In this document: one piece after another, positions 35,128 through 46,680 of the stretch
Position numbering within the stretch: position 1 is the stretch's first letter
Layout of the letters: the number at the start of each line of letters is the position of its first letter
From: Cristatella mucedo
Lineage: Eukaryota; Bryozoa; Phylactolaemata; Cristatellidae
Assembly (NCBI GenBank): GCA_009760855.2
Contig: WPIO01000117.1
Span: 217,501 to 281,500 of the forward strand
Direction: 5' to 3'
DNA: 64,000 bases
The notes under the pieces: generated by a model
Database searches by the model: none
What the model was told of the DNA's origin: nothing
Seen by the model: the letters and a program-made list of their open reading frames with translations, nothing else
Position numbers and translations under genes: made by a program

Positions 35128-36067
35128 CAGCTTCCGTCTGCCGAACAGTCACGTGACCTGCTCGTTCGCTTTCTCTCTGGTGTCACTTGCACGTGTGAGC
35201 CAGGGAGACTTTGACCCGCAGTTTCTGCTTCATAAACCCGCTGAACTGCTTTGCTGCTGCTGGCCGCCATGCCGGGAACGTTAGAAGCAACAAAGACCGG
35301 ATAACTTCCAATGGTAACTTGAGACCTTTAAATTAAAGTTTAGATCTGTCAAGCCAGCCTGGACTGTTATACTACGCGTATCTTCTGGATCCGCCGGTTA
35401 TGACGCCAGTTACCATGTTAAACAGCATTGCACCTATAACTTGAATGTCACTGAAGCAGGTGCAAATCATATATTTAAATGTTCAAGCTTTTGCATTAGG
35501 CGACAGTAAATTGGGACAAAAAATTACCTATTGCCTGTCCATCTCGCTTTGATATTTTAAATCGGTGCTCTTTAGTAAACCCTCAAGAAAACTCTTTGAC
35601 AAGCTTTCTGCAACACTTGCTTCAGCAGCCCTGCTTCGCCTATCAGTCCCATGCCAACTATCAGCCATGTGTCGCCTATTCATCAATCTTATGACTTCTA
35701 TTATTACGCTATCTTGTGACTTGTCAATTTTGCTCTCTATCGTGACTGTGGACTTTTGATAATGCTTTTAAGAAATATTAAATACGTCGTTTCGGATCTA
35801 GCTTGATTTTGCAAGACTTAATGGGAAAATAGCCGTCCATTCATTTGTAACGAGGCAGCAATATGAAGCTCTAGGTGTGCTTATTTTCCACTTTTAACCA
35901 ACCTGTAGTTTTATTATTTTACTTTTTTGAACAGCAGTGCGGATGCTGAATTGCGGCTCAAAATTAACTTGCCACTGGATCATACGGTAGCCGCTCCCAC
36001 GAAGCAAACATACGAGCCGATCATCTCGAACTGTAGACACCATGACTACGAGGATGACTGCGACTAT

Positions 36068-36098
36068 TACTATGATCATATATATCATATATCATATA

Positions 36099-36141
<43 letters not shown>

Positions 36142-36302
36142 TATATCATATATATATCATATATCACTATATATATCATATATCATATATCATATATATA
36201 TATCATATATATATATCACTATATATATCATATATCATATATCATATATATCATATATCATATATCATATATATATATATATATCATATATATCACTATA
36301 TG
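36068..36302. repeat. (TATC/TA)n repeat
   Basis: ATATATCATATATCA variants over about 235 bp. Confidence 0.92.
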
Positions 36303-37488
36303 TCAGACTATGAGCACCGCCGGTGCCTTCTTCATCCACTAATCGCGGCTGACGAATCTTTTTCTAGAAAATCTTGAATCGTCTTGCCGTATTTGCAAGA
36401 CGCGAAAGGACGTGGCTTTAGGCTGACGGTTGCGCACCGACGATCTCCAGCTTTACAGCCAGCCAGCGTTGTGCTGAACCTTTACTTAAATTCAACGCTC
36501 GCTCTCACGCCGTCTAAAATTTCATCCCGGTTTTATGACTCGCTGACCGGGATACCTGCAGCGGGCGTGTGCGTCTGCAGATGGTTTACCAGTTTAATCC
36601 TGTCACCACAGAACATAAGCCGACTGGCTGATCGTCGGCCAGTCGGGGTGGCTCTGGCGCAACAGCATCTGGGGCGGTAGGCAGTGACAGCCAGGACAAG
36701 GAGCACTCTTCCGCCGCCGCCGCCGCCGCCGCTGCACTCTGCACAGCAGTGGTAGAGCCTGCTCTACTCGCCGCCTTTCGCGTGACGGAGCGCATGCGAT
36801 GCACGTGCATGCTCGCTCGACCGATCTGTGATTGCAGCCGTCGTCCGCGTCGTCACTGAAGATATCTGGCAGAAAGCCCAGCTTCGTGATGCGCTTGCAA
36901 ATGCATGCTCCATAGCTCGGACCACTCCGCGCGCCGCCTAACACGCGGTAGCTCCTAACAGGTGATTGCTCTCGCAAGTGCACACTCGGGCACTTGCCGC
37001 TCGCGAGCACGAGTGCACGCACGCTTCGTTCATTTCGCCGACTCCTAGCAGGCCACCATAGCAGCGCGTTCGCTGGTAGCTTCTAGCCGGCGATTGCACG
37101 CTCTCGAGCGCGTGAAAGCCGACTGCACGACTGGGCGCCGAAAGGTCGTGGCACTGCTAAGCGACTCTGCTGAGCATCTGAGGCAGATGGTCGCGGGCGG
37201 TGCAGAGTGCGCATGCACGCTCAGCTCCGCCCACCCATCTCGTGCCTGGTCCGATAACTGAGTTGCACCTACCGAGCCAGTCGAGCTTCCGTTGGCTGGA
37301 CAAAAGGCGTCATCGCTCAGGGTCTCGCTTGGTCCTTTGCGAGCCCCTACATTCGCCTCAAGCCCAGGTAAGACGGCTGAGTTTCTCTAGTCCAGGTACG
37401 ACAGACGAGTGCCTCGAGTGGTCAGGCATACCAGGTGAGTGCATCGAGCCCGGGTAGGTCGGATGACTGCCTCGGCAACCAGCCAGCC
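36303..37488. other. No gene recognised
   Basis: A short (CCG)n run near 36712-36732 and the repeated phrase CCAGGT/CCGGGTA with GACGAGTGCCTCGAG at about 37370-37470. No family match. Confidence 0.5.
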
Positions 37489-37700
37489 AGATATAATAAT
37501 AATAATAATAATACGCTTGATAAAGTAACCTCGGAGAACTCAACCTCTTTCAAGGCGCTTTACATTTGCTGCTAAGGAAACACGCTCAAATGGTTAGTGG
37601 TAGCATGATCGATAAACAACAAGAATAACATAGTTAGGGGTGACATGCACAGAGTCAACATGTAAGAGTGGTTAGTGGCAGCATGCACAGTGTTATGCAG
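37489..37700 (-). mobile_element. LINE-A 3' fragment
   Basis: (AAT)n at 37493-37513, then the reversed tail with TCTTTCAAGGCGCTTTACAT and about 130 bp of 3'UTR (GTTAGGGGTGACATGCACAG). It runs into a (GA)n tract. Confidence 0.8.
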
Positions 37701-37709
37701 CACGGTCTG

Positions 37710-37908
37710 CAGAGAGAGACGGAGAGAGAGAGAGAGGGAGAGACAGGCAGACAGACAGACAGAGACAGAGACACATAGAGAGATAGAGACAGAGCGAGAG
37801 AGGGAAAGAGAGCAGAGAGAGAGAGATAAAGAGAGAGAGAGAGAGACGGAGAGAGGTAGAGGTAGAGAGACAGAGACAGAGACAGAGAAGAGACAGAGAC
37901 AGAGAGAT

Positions 37909-37958
<50 letters not shown>

Positions 37959-37976
37959 GGAGAGAGAGAGAGACTG
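37710..37976 (+). repeat. (GA)n-rich tract
   Basis: Imperfect GA/CAGA for about 190 bp, then a purer GA run. Adjoins the internal side of a LINE-A fragment. Confidence 0.93.
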
Positions 37977-38334
37977 CTCTCCCACCTGGTTTTTGTGGGC
38001 ATTGGTAGCCTTCGACAAAAGTGGTGCATCAATGGCATCAACAGCATCATGTCTCATTTCTTTCACTCTCGCGAACCGCTAGATTTTGATATTCGTAATT
38101 TTTTTCGCACCCATCTATTTTCACTCGATTAGTCCAATTCCTGCCGTCATTATTGCACTCGTCCATCAACGGGTCGTGTTCACTCAATTACTTGTACGGC
38201 CAGACTGTGGCAGTATCTGACGTAACGACATCCATGCGACTGGTTGAAAGTATCTCTTGGGCAAATGCCCGTGTCCCCCCCCACGTCTTAGTGCCGTGGC
38301 AAGGTCCTCGCTCTTCACGAAAGAAGAAAAGAAC

Positions 38335-38500
38335 GACCCACCCACCCACCAGACTCGAACTCGCGACCTAGGTCGTGAGTTCGAGTCTGGTGGGTCGGTG
38401 GGTCGGTGGTCTTTCACTGCACACTGCAAGCGGGACTCGCTAAGACTCTGCTTCTGCCGCTATTCAAATTAGGCTGCTTTTGATTATATCAGCTAACCTT
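38335..38500 (+). mobile_element. SINE-1 copy with an inverted head (palindrome)
   Basis: The B-box region is present in both orientations, head to head, around CCTAGG at 38367-38372. To the right, the body CACTGCAAGCGGGACTCGC and tail TCTGCCGCTATTCAAATTAG follow the SINE-1 pattern. To the left, only about 35 bp of inverted head remain. Confidence 0.7.
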
Positions 38501-38865
38501 TCATGCCAGAACTTTCCTTAGCAGGCCATTGCTTAGGGATGTGAGGGCGTTGCCGGCCGTACCAGTCATTGAGGTTAGGCGTTGGGACTAAGTATTGTAT
38601 TTTTACCGCCCTGTGCAGCTTAGAAATTTGTTTTTGGTTGGCATGCACTCATCGCGTGCATATCTTTGAGCGAGCGACACTCCCATCTAGCCCTGACTGC
38701 CGCAGTTACCACAATCAAAGCGGACGGAAATTAAAAGATCGGTTGCCAGGCCTTAGAAGGTATAGCAGTTAAATCATAGCTCAGTCATTACGCCGACTTA
38801 AAGGTCTAGCCCATAATTATTTATCATTTCCCTGTGAATTAGTAGGCTACACAATCACATAATGT

Positions 38866-39125
38866 AGTGTAATGTAATGTATCTCCGTCTGTAAATCCAC
38901 ACAGCCACAAAGGTTATTTGGGTGTTCCGCAGAAATTTCTTTTGTAGCACGCTCAAAGCCTTAGCGCCTTTCGGTACGCATTCAACAGACACTTTATTGC
39001 ACGCAAGGAAGAGAAAGTGAGAAGTAGCGTAGCACAGAGTCAGGAGAGCAGTCGAGGAAGTGACGTGGCACGGAAGTAGCAGCTCGGAACGGCTGGAAAT
39101 TATGTGCCGTCATCAGCAGCAGGAC
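38866..39125 (-). mobile_element. LINE-B 3' fragment
   Basis: Starts with the reversed tail TGTAGTGTAATGTAATGTAT, so the element ends in an ACATT-type repeat. It continues CTCCGTCTGTAAATCCACAC and later GAGAAAGTGAGAAG. Confidence 0.75.
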
Positions 39126-40500
39126 ATTACGTGAGCGTAATAGATTCTAGACAAATTAGGCAAGCGCAGCCTAAGGAACGAGCCATAGCAATCCAAGACC
39201 AACTGTTTACCTTTTGCAAACAGTGCAAACAGCCATGTACGTAGCATAAAACTGAATCGCTGCATTTTCGAAAACCCTTGTGAATTTGTACCATGTGTGA
39301 CGTGGTGTTGCAAGAGACGGTGTCTGTGAGAACGGATGCTTTTTGAAAGGCTACTTCATTCTTATTCGTCGGCAACACGGAATTATTAGCTGGATACGCC
39401 CGAGTCCGCTCTTTTGGCCGGGAACATTAGTGTCATAAAACCTACATGCACAGGCACGTCTTAGCGTTTAGATTATGCATTTCAATTCCAAAACGTGCAT
39501 ATAAATTGTGTCTCGAAAACTGTAGGTAGTATAAATTCACTCCTCTTATAGCTTATCCACTAACGCATTGGGGATTTAAACCAATGAAAGCGTGTCCAAG
39601 GAGTTGCATATCCGAGCCACGGTCACGTGCGGCAGGTCAGGTCGCGATAGGTCGAGGACACGATTTACGCGGCACTGTCGCGGCGAGGTAGTAAATAACC
39701 GCCGCAGTGAACGGAGCAATCAAGACCAAACATTCATTGCGGCTCTAACTTTTAGACCGTCGAGTGAGATTTCCTTCATCCGATGAGCCACAAAAGAGCC
39801 TCGCGAGGATCTCGCCATTGGACGCTGAGAGGCGTATGCTGTTCTTTACGCTTCCGGTCTCCTTTCGTCAGTCGGGCGGGGGGGGGAGTAAAAGTCTCCG
39901 TCGTAGCCGCAGCGCGACCTCTGCTGGCACATTCTCCGCTTCTTTTCTCTCCAGCAATCGCGATATTCTTTATTTGCCGGTTCGCGTCGAATAGCAAATT
40001 GCCACGCGCCTGTCAGACACTTTACGGCCTCCCTCGAGCTCCGCGAGACAGAATCCCTTGGGCAAGACGTCAAATGTGTTATTATTATTATTGTTAATAA
40101 GATCTTCAAAGCGGAGGCCTCGGCTACTTCGTGACTGCAACATGCTTCGGCAACCCGGGTTGCGGGACTGCCCGAACGTTTTAGCTGCGTAGGTACGTCA
40201 TGCGCTCGCAGCGGACGCGCGGGAGGCCAATGGGCTAAATATTCTGCGACCCTACTAAAAGCGGATGCGCTACCTAAATTATCTTTCCTGCGTCTCTGCT
40301 CTGGACGTTCGATTCGTCAAGAGAGCCTCGTTTTCAATAGACCAATCGAGCGTCGGTTTGCTTGCTCACTTTTTGGCGACAGGCCGAATGTAAGGAGGCA
40401 GCAGCGAGAGCGAACGGTAGGCAACTTAAAGCATGAGCCAATCGTCGGCGCGTCGGAGGAGAGAGGGCACCAATGTAACTCCCAGCCACTAACCACCCAG
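39126..40500. other. No gene recognised
   Basis: Mixed sequence between two LINE-B fragments. A poly(G) run at about 39878-39886 and a short (ATT)n near 40079-40092. Confidence 0.55.
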
Positions 40501-40503
40501 TAG

Positions 40504-40945
40504 TGTACTGTAATGCGTCGCCGTCCGTAACTTCACACAGCCATAAAGACTCTGTGGATGCGAAGCAGGAGAGCTCTCTATTGCTCGCTCAAAGCCCAAG
40601 TGGCTTTTGTACGTTTTCGGTAGACAACCGACTTCATCTCACTCAACAAAGAGAAAGTGAGACGCGTGGCCGAGTCAGAAAGGACAGTTTAAGTAGTACC
40701 TAGCAAGGAGGTAGCAGTTCAGGACCACTGGAAACGGCGCGCCACAGTCGGCAGAGCAGCAGTGCAGATCTCGTTGCGCAAGAATTATGTAAGTGAGTTC
40801 CAAAGTCTGGGACCTGCAGAGCAAATGCTTCTGTCGCAAATGGTCTTTAAGTGGAAGGAAGCCAAAGGAGAGCCGGCGGATGAAACAATTCAAAATGGAT
40901 TGGCTGTGAGGCATGTATTGCCCGTGCCTATAATGAGCCTTCGGT
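40504..40945 (-). mobile_element. LINE-B 3' fragment
   Basis: The reversed 3' end with GCCGTCCGTAACTTCACACA, AAAGAGAAAGTGAGACGCGT and TAAGTGAGTTCCAAAGTCTG. About 440 bp, the second longest LINE-B copy in the window. Confidence 0.78.
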
Positions 40946-42279
40946 TTATCCAGCTACTTTTAAGCTACTTTACACTTTTAATTACCCGTGCTGCTAAGGG
41001 CCCCAACGAAAGCACACGACTGAATTTTGCGTAGCATCCAGTTATTTGGACTCCCCACCTTTTTTAAATCGTCCTTTGGTGGAAGGCCTCCAGAAAGCGA
41101 GCCAATCTCGGTCTCTCTATTTGACTTGCTTTCGGTTCTGCTTAGATAGCACCAGGTTAAGTACGTCAGCAAAGGAATAACACTGATTAAAAGCACGACT
41201 AAGGGGAGAATTATCTAGAAACCATCAGTAGCTACCATAATCCTAATCATATCATAATATCATATCATATCATAATATGAAAATATAATTATATAAATGA
41301 AAGAAAAATTATAAAAAATTATAATGAAAAATTGTAAATATAATTATATTAATTTTCATATGATTAGTAATCATTTCTAGCTGAAAAAATGACGAGCATT
41401 TCAACGATCCTCTTCATGATAATTTTCCCGCCGTTCTGGAATGAGATGCGCAGAGATTCATTCTGTCCTGAGCGCGAGCTCTCTCCGCAAATAATAATTA
41501 ACACGTGGCCGCCTAATAGAAATCGTGGATAGAACTCAACAAGCGATATTAACGAGGCACACTTATGTCTTGCTAGATTTTGGTCGGATGGCGACATTTC
41601 AATTATTTACCCCTCTCACCACGTGCCCAGCCAGCGTCTGCTTTGGTGATGAATGACTACGAGCGCCCGGCGCAGGGAGGGTTTGCAATGAAGTCCCGCA
41701 ATTCGTTCTAATTATTCGAAAGTCACCCGGAAATCAGCCGTGCGAAGCTCGAATTTTGAACGTTCATTTTAGTCCACAGTCAATAGAGTTAAAGCTATCG
41801 GTTAGGTGATTGAACAGCCTCATTTGTGCAGAGTCAGAAGAGCCCTGACGGCTATTCCCTCGCTAGAGGGCAACAAAGAATAGTTCAATGCAGGTCTCAA
41901 ACCCATCATCTGAGCTGTGAAGGGCCAGCACCTTACCTCTCAATGAAGACCCAACGGGGTTATAATGGACTCACCAAATATCTCGCTGTTGCGCTGCTCG
42001 CAAGTCCTTACGCGAATCGGCTGCAAAGACTCTGGCCACGTGACGCTGCCGTCATCCTTCGAAATCGGCCGCAAAATCCACCCGACTGACATTGGCTGTG
42101 CAAAGCTCCGATTTGATGGCACATTGCGCTGAGAGCTATCTTTCAAGTTTGCCCAGAAAATGTCGCTCGATAACGCGCGCGCACGGCGCGAGCGTTCGAA
42201 ACTCACTGAAACGGCATGAGCGCACGAGCAGAAATCCAAGGCCCAATAGGCCCGATTGAGCCTCGGGTTGAGCAGCGAT
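40946..42279. other. No gene recognised apart from a SINE-1 copy
   Basis: AT-rich repeats (ATCATATCATAATAT) at 41245-41370. Otherwise no family match. Confidence 0.5.
41800..41962 (-). mobile_element. SINE-1 copy, diverged
   Basis: Reversed tail TTAGGTGATTGAACAGCCTC and AGAGTCAGAAGAGCCC, then AATGCAGGTCTCAAACCCAT as the reversed, substituted B box. Confidence 0.7.
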
Positions 42280-42345
42280 GAGCACTACTGAACAGCGTGG
42301 GAGGAGCTGTAACTTGGGCGGCTCCCACGCTGGTCAGTAGTGCTC
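42280..42345. ncRNA. miRNA-like hairpin (24-bp arms, 18-nt loop)
   Basis: The arms at 42280-42303 and 42322-42345 are reverse complements with a single mismatch (A opposite G). Arm 1 is GAGCACTACTGAACAGCGTG plus GGAG. The loop is 18 nt. Length and loop fit a short pre-miRNA, but also a fold-back repeat. No flanking TA duplication or poly-T terminator seen. Confidence 0.35.
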
Positions 42346-42948
42346 GAGGCCGGTAACGCTCGGCGTTTGCGGCGTCGCTTCACGCTCAATGCGAGATTCC
42401 GCCGCCGCCGCTGCCGCGTCAGCTCGTGGTCCCGCTGTAGACAGCTTCCGGTAGCTCTGTATTTTCAACTATTTAGAAATGATGCGTGACGCGACGAAGC
42501 TAAAGAGAGCAACGTGAAAAAAAAAGTAAACTGTTTGCATAGCCGTGATCTCTCGCTGCCGCATTTAACTTCAGCTAGCTGCTTCTCTGCAGTCGATCGA
42601 GAATCGATCTCGTAGGGAATTTTCGCAGTTTGGCTTAGGAGACTGGCCAGAAGAAAATGCACTCAGACGTCCGCGAAGAGTGCATTAATATCAAGCGACC
42701 CTTGAAATTTCGGAGGAGGAGTCTGAAGCGATACTGTTTTTTTCCAATCGAACCCCTCTCGTTTTCCAAAGTCTGTCTCCTTCAGCAGCCTTAGCTATCA
42801 ACCGTCTCGAGACTGTCGGCCGAGCGTACAGCAGCACCTCTGCCCGCTGCTCTGCGACCTTGACCGCCGCCACGTGACGTCAAACTCGGCGCTTGCGGCG
42901 CTCACGCGACGCGTGACAGCAGCAGCCGAGTGCCGCAGCTCACCAGGG

Positions 42949-43032
42949 ACACCGTCCGGGTCACCGTCCGGGTCACGGCCCGGGTCACCGTCCGGGTCAC
43001 GGCCCGGGTCACGGCCCGGGTCACGGCCCGGG
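42949..43032. repeat. 12-bp minisatellite, about 7 copies
   Basis: Units CCGTCCGGGTCA and CGGCCCGGGTCA alternate, giving GSPSGSRPGS or PDGDPGRDPG frames that are not a recognised protein. Confidence 0.9.
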
Positions 43033-43129
43033 CCGCAGCCAAATGCGGCCCGGGCTGCCAGGCTTTGGCGCAGCACTCTTCCCTACGTCCGTCATCAGTT
43101 GAATAGGGGACTCTGATCTGCTCGGAAAA

Positions 43130-43300
43130 AGGGCGTTGCCCTCGCTCACTTCCTCGACAGTCTCCTCACTCAGCTTCGCTTCTCACTTTGTCCGTTTTGT
43201 GTGTGAGAGATGAAGTCTGTGTCTGGCTACCGTAGAGCATACGGAAAGCCACTTAGGCTTTGACGGTGCTTTTGAAGAATGGCGCGTATACGACATCCCA
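43130..43300 (+). mobile_element. LINE-B 3' fragment
   Basis: Contains GAGAGATGAAGTCTGTGTCT and CGGAAAGCCACTTAGGCTTT, collinear with 60.55-60.61 kb of the long copy, and stops before the tail repeat. Confidence 0.65.
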
Positions 43301-44111
43301 TTCGAGTGTTCTGTGCTTAGTAATTTGAAATCGAACAGGCAATTTAGCTCTGCCTAGTAGGTCCCTTTAAAACCAGATTGACAGCGAATGTATTATAACT
43401 GCTTCGTGCCCTGAATTCCAGCACCCAGCTCAGCACGATCCATCAGAACGATAAAATGAAAGCGACACCAGTCGGAGTGGGGGGTAGACGCCTGCATAAC
43501 CAATTGAAAGATCGAACGGGAACAGGAAGACACTCTTCTTGTTTGTGCCCGTTGGCTGCAGTTAACAGTGATTTGCATGATAATGATAATGATAATGCCA
43601 TACATTCAAATACTATTACCTGACCTGACTCAGCGTTACTTGGACAGCAATGATGCGCTAAAAGCGGGTACGCACGTTGCCGGTGACTGGAAAACATTTT
43701 ACGTTTAGGCCAGATATTCCTTAAGTGCATCGTAGACTACCGTGGCAGTGTGTCAGTACCCCTTCGTCGCCGCTAGGGTGCTGTGGCACGGCCCTCTGAC
43801 AAGCAGCTCTAACAAGCGATCAGCAATAAAATTTCTCATTTGCACATGGCAATGATTTGACCGATTGACCGAAACAGACAGAAACAGACAGAGCGTGCTC
43901 TTCTGTTTCTTCGCTGTCAGCGAACGTACCCCTGCGCTCTATTTGAGCACACATTCTGCGATTTCACGAACGTGGCTCCTCAGGGACAGCTCGTGTGACA
44001 GAGCGCAAGTAAAGAGCCGCTCCTCAGTCGCCCGTCGCTGCTTGCTAGGTTTTAAATAAGGACGCGACCCCACGCTGAACAGCAGGATAGTTTAGGGCTG
44101 CGTTTAAAGTG

Positions 44112-44222
44112 CTCAATTCGACCCATGTATTTGATAACCGAGATCGCGAGATCGAGTCAGCGGCATATGTAAAGTGCCTGAAAAGACCTTATTTCTCTTA
44201 GGGTGCAAAACAAACAAATCAC

Positions 44223-44226
<4 letters not shown>
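44112..44226 (+). mobile_element. SINE-2 copy
   Basis: ACCGAGATCGCGAGATCGAG (B-box region), then ATGTAAAGTGCCTGAAAAGA and TTATTTCTCTTAGGGTGCAA. It ends in an AT microsatellite. Confidence 0.6.
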
Positions 44227-44274
<48 letters not shown>

Positions 44275-44275
44275 C
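44226..44275. repeat. (TA)n(TG)n microsatellite
   Basis: TA then TG run at the end of a SINE-2 copy. Confidence 0.9.
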
Positions 44276-44373
44276 ACACATGATAATATTCATTATAATA
44301 ACATTATGTATTAAAAACATATAACATATTACATACATTACATATTATATATACATATATAAGAATATTTTAT

Positions 44374-44377
<4 letters not shown>

Positions 44378-44418
<41 letters not shown>

Positions 44419-44721
44419 TTTGGTGTATGCATACAAGTTTCCCTTATTATGACGCATAAACTTGAGAGCTGTTATGAAAGTGCTCGGTTGATCTTAAATT
44501 CATGTGGCCGTTTAGGCAAACTAGCACTTGAAGTAGATAACGGTCACATTTTAGTTTCAAAATAAAGCTGGTGCCTACTGTCAGTCTCTGTACCGACTCG
44601 CGATCCAAAGAACTGTACAAGCGGCACTGCAGGTAACGCTTTCGGCTGAGACACAGCCTGGGCGTCGAGCAAAGTTCCAATACGCTGAGTTCGTTTACGA
44701 GCTGGAAAGAATCCCAGTGCA

Positions 44722-44815
<94 letters not shown>
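44378..44815. repeat. (TA)n tracts
   Basis: TA runs at 44378-44413 and 44726-44815, with about 310 bp of non-repeat sequence between, where I see no gene. Confidence 0.9.
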
Positions 44816-44818
<3 letters not shown>

Positions 44819-45161
44819 CATTTTATTATTAGTTTTAATTAATATATTAGTTATATATATATATATTAATTATATATATATTATGTAATTAAGCTCGAAA
44901 CGTGATCTGCTACTTAATTTTGCAGTTGATTTCGACGGAATATTCGTGTGGATAATATTCACGTAGTCAGTATCGGCCGTAAACAATGATGTGATGTTAC
45001 GATAGACCTAAGAGTCTCACTCAAAATACTCGCGGCATTCTCTATTGAGCGAAGCCGTTTGGGTTATCCCAATCCTTATCGTGGCCTTATCGTTGATATC
45101 TGGTGAAGGTCCGTCTATTGGCCCGCTGGCTTGGATGATGGCCCTTCACCGGATATATATA

Positions 45162-45289
<128 letters not shown>

Positions 45290-45720
45290 TGTATGGAGAG
45301 ACAGAGACAATGACAGAGGGAGAGAGAGAGAGGCAGAGCGGGTGCTGCGGCGGACCCGGAAACGATGCGGAAATCTCGATGAATCGGAGCGGGCAATGTG
45401 TCAAGAGTGCACGGTGTGGATACGCCGAGGGCATAGAGCTAACCGGCTGCTCAGACGCCGAAGCAGCGGCCCGTGCGTTCCTCGCGACGATGTGGCGGCG
45501 GCAGCCGGCGGGCGCAAAGCTGTGCAATAAGTGATCTAACTCAGCCTCATTTTCCAGCATGCCGCTGCATTCCTTGGCACCCGGCTTGTCGCAGATCGCG
45601 CTTCCTGCGACGCCACCAGACATGCCGGTGGGCGGGCGGGGCCAATCGCATCGACGACCGTCTCTCCTCGAGAGAGATATGGCAAATCGCCGAGTCAGCG
45701 GGCCGGCACTTGCGTTGCAG

Positions 45721-45899
45721 AGGTACTCGAGGAAAAAGTCGAGCAACCTCCTCCTGCTGCAGCTGCTCAAGTCGCCGCAGCCGCAGCAGTCGCCGCAGCC
45801 GTCGCCAGCCGTAGGCTTTCGGTTGCACGCGAAAGAGACGCCCGTGTCGACGCCGGCGTCCACACCGCTTGTGACTCCCGATTCGGCGCAGTGGCTGAT
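45721..45899 (+). other. Exon-like open stretch, unassigned
   Basis: Lies between an acceptor-like TTGCGTTGCAG and a donor-like AT|GTAAGG. It reads RYSRKKSSNLLLLQLLKSPQ and ends in a Pro/Ser/Thr-rich VSTPASTPLVTPDSAQWLM. The composition and both splice-like borders suggest a coding exon on the + strand. The minus strand is also open over this interval, and I recognise no family. (CAG)-rich sequence in the middle could create the appearance of coding. Confidence 0.27.
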
Positions 45900-46334
45900 G
45901 TAAGGAAGCAGTGCACGCCGCCCCGGCCGATGTCTTCGCCGCCAGGTGCCGTCGTTGGGGCTGCGCCGTCACCGCTGATTCGGGAGCGGATAAGTTCGTC
46001 GTCGGAGTGCAGGACACCGGCGGCGGCGGCGGAATTCCCACATCTGACACGGCAGCGTGATCGCCTGCTCCCGGCTGGCGTGCGGGGTAGCGCTGTGCCG
46101 GCTCGTTGGAGCCGACCCGGCCATCGGGCTAGCTCGCATTGGGTGTGTTTTGCATAGCGCTCCCCGAAGCTGCTTCATAGCTTAGAATACAACGATGTCG
46201 TCTCTTCTTCTGTTCTCTATCGAGATCGCACCAGCGGCAGCCGACTAACGCTTCGGTCGAAAGCAAGCGGGCTGCGCCTCCGAACTCCGCCGCGCAAGAG
46301 CTTGAGCTCTGCCGGCACTGCCGAGGGAGGAGCA

Positions 46335-46335
<1 letters not shown>

Positions 46336-46430
<95 letters not shown>

Positions 46431-46431
46431 T
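46336..46431. repeat. Pure (CCG)n tract, about 32 units
   Basis: Uninterrupted CGC/GCC triplets. On the minus strand it would read poly-Gly (GGC), on the plus strand poly-Arg or poly-Ala, depending on frame. No exon structure supports translation. Confidence 0.96.
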
Positions 46432-46461
46432 CTGTCTGGTTCGCTGTCGCGGCTCGGAAGG

Positions 46462-46558
46462 AGAGACTTCTTTCACATCTTTCACATCCGCTTTCACTTT
46501 CACTTTCCGCACTTTCACATCCGCTTTCGCTTTCACTTTCCGCACTTTCACATCCGCT
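46462..46558. repeat. Tandem repeat of CTTTCACTTTCCGCACTTTC type
   Basis: About three units of roughly 33-36 bp containing CACTTTCACATCCGCTTTC. Confidence 0.85.
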
Positions 46559-46639
46559 CGAAGCGAGAGCCGATTTCTTTTTAGTTGGGCCCGTTGAACT
46601 CTCCGGCGACCCGGGCCGGTCGCGAGTAATCGCCGGAGC

Positions 46640-46680
46640 GATCGATCGATCGATCGATCGAGTAGCGATCGATCGATCGC
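46640..46680. repeat. (GATC)n short array
   Basis: Two runs of GATC, five and about three units, separated by GAGTAGC. Confidence 0.88.

Larger units (their letters stand above)
32191..36060. other. Downstream of Rgs7, no gene recognised
   Basis: GC-rich to about 33.2 kb, then mixed. It might include alternative 3' exons or a long 3'UTR of Rgs7, but I see no conserved R7 C-terminal sequence. Confidence 0.5.
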
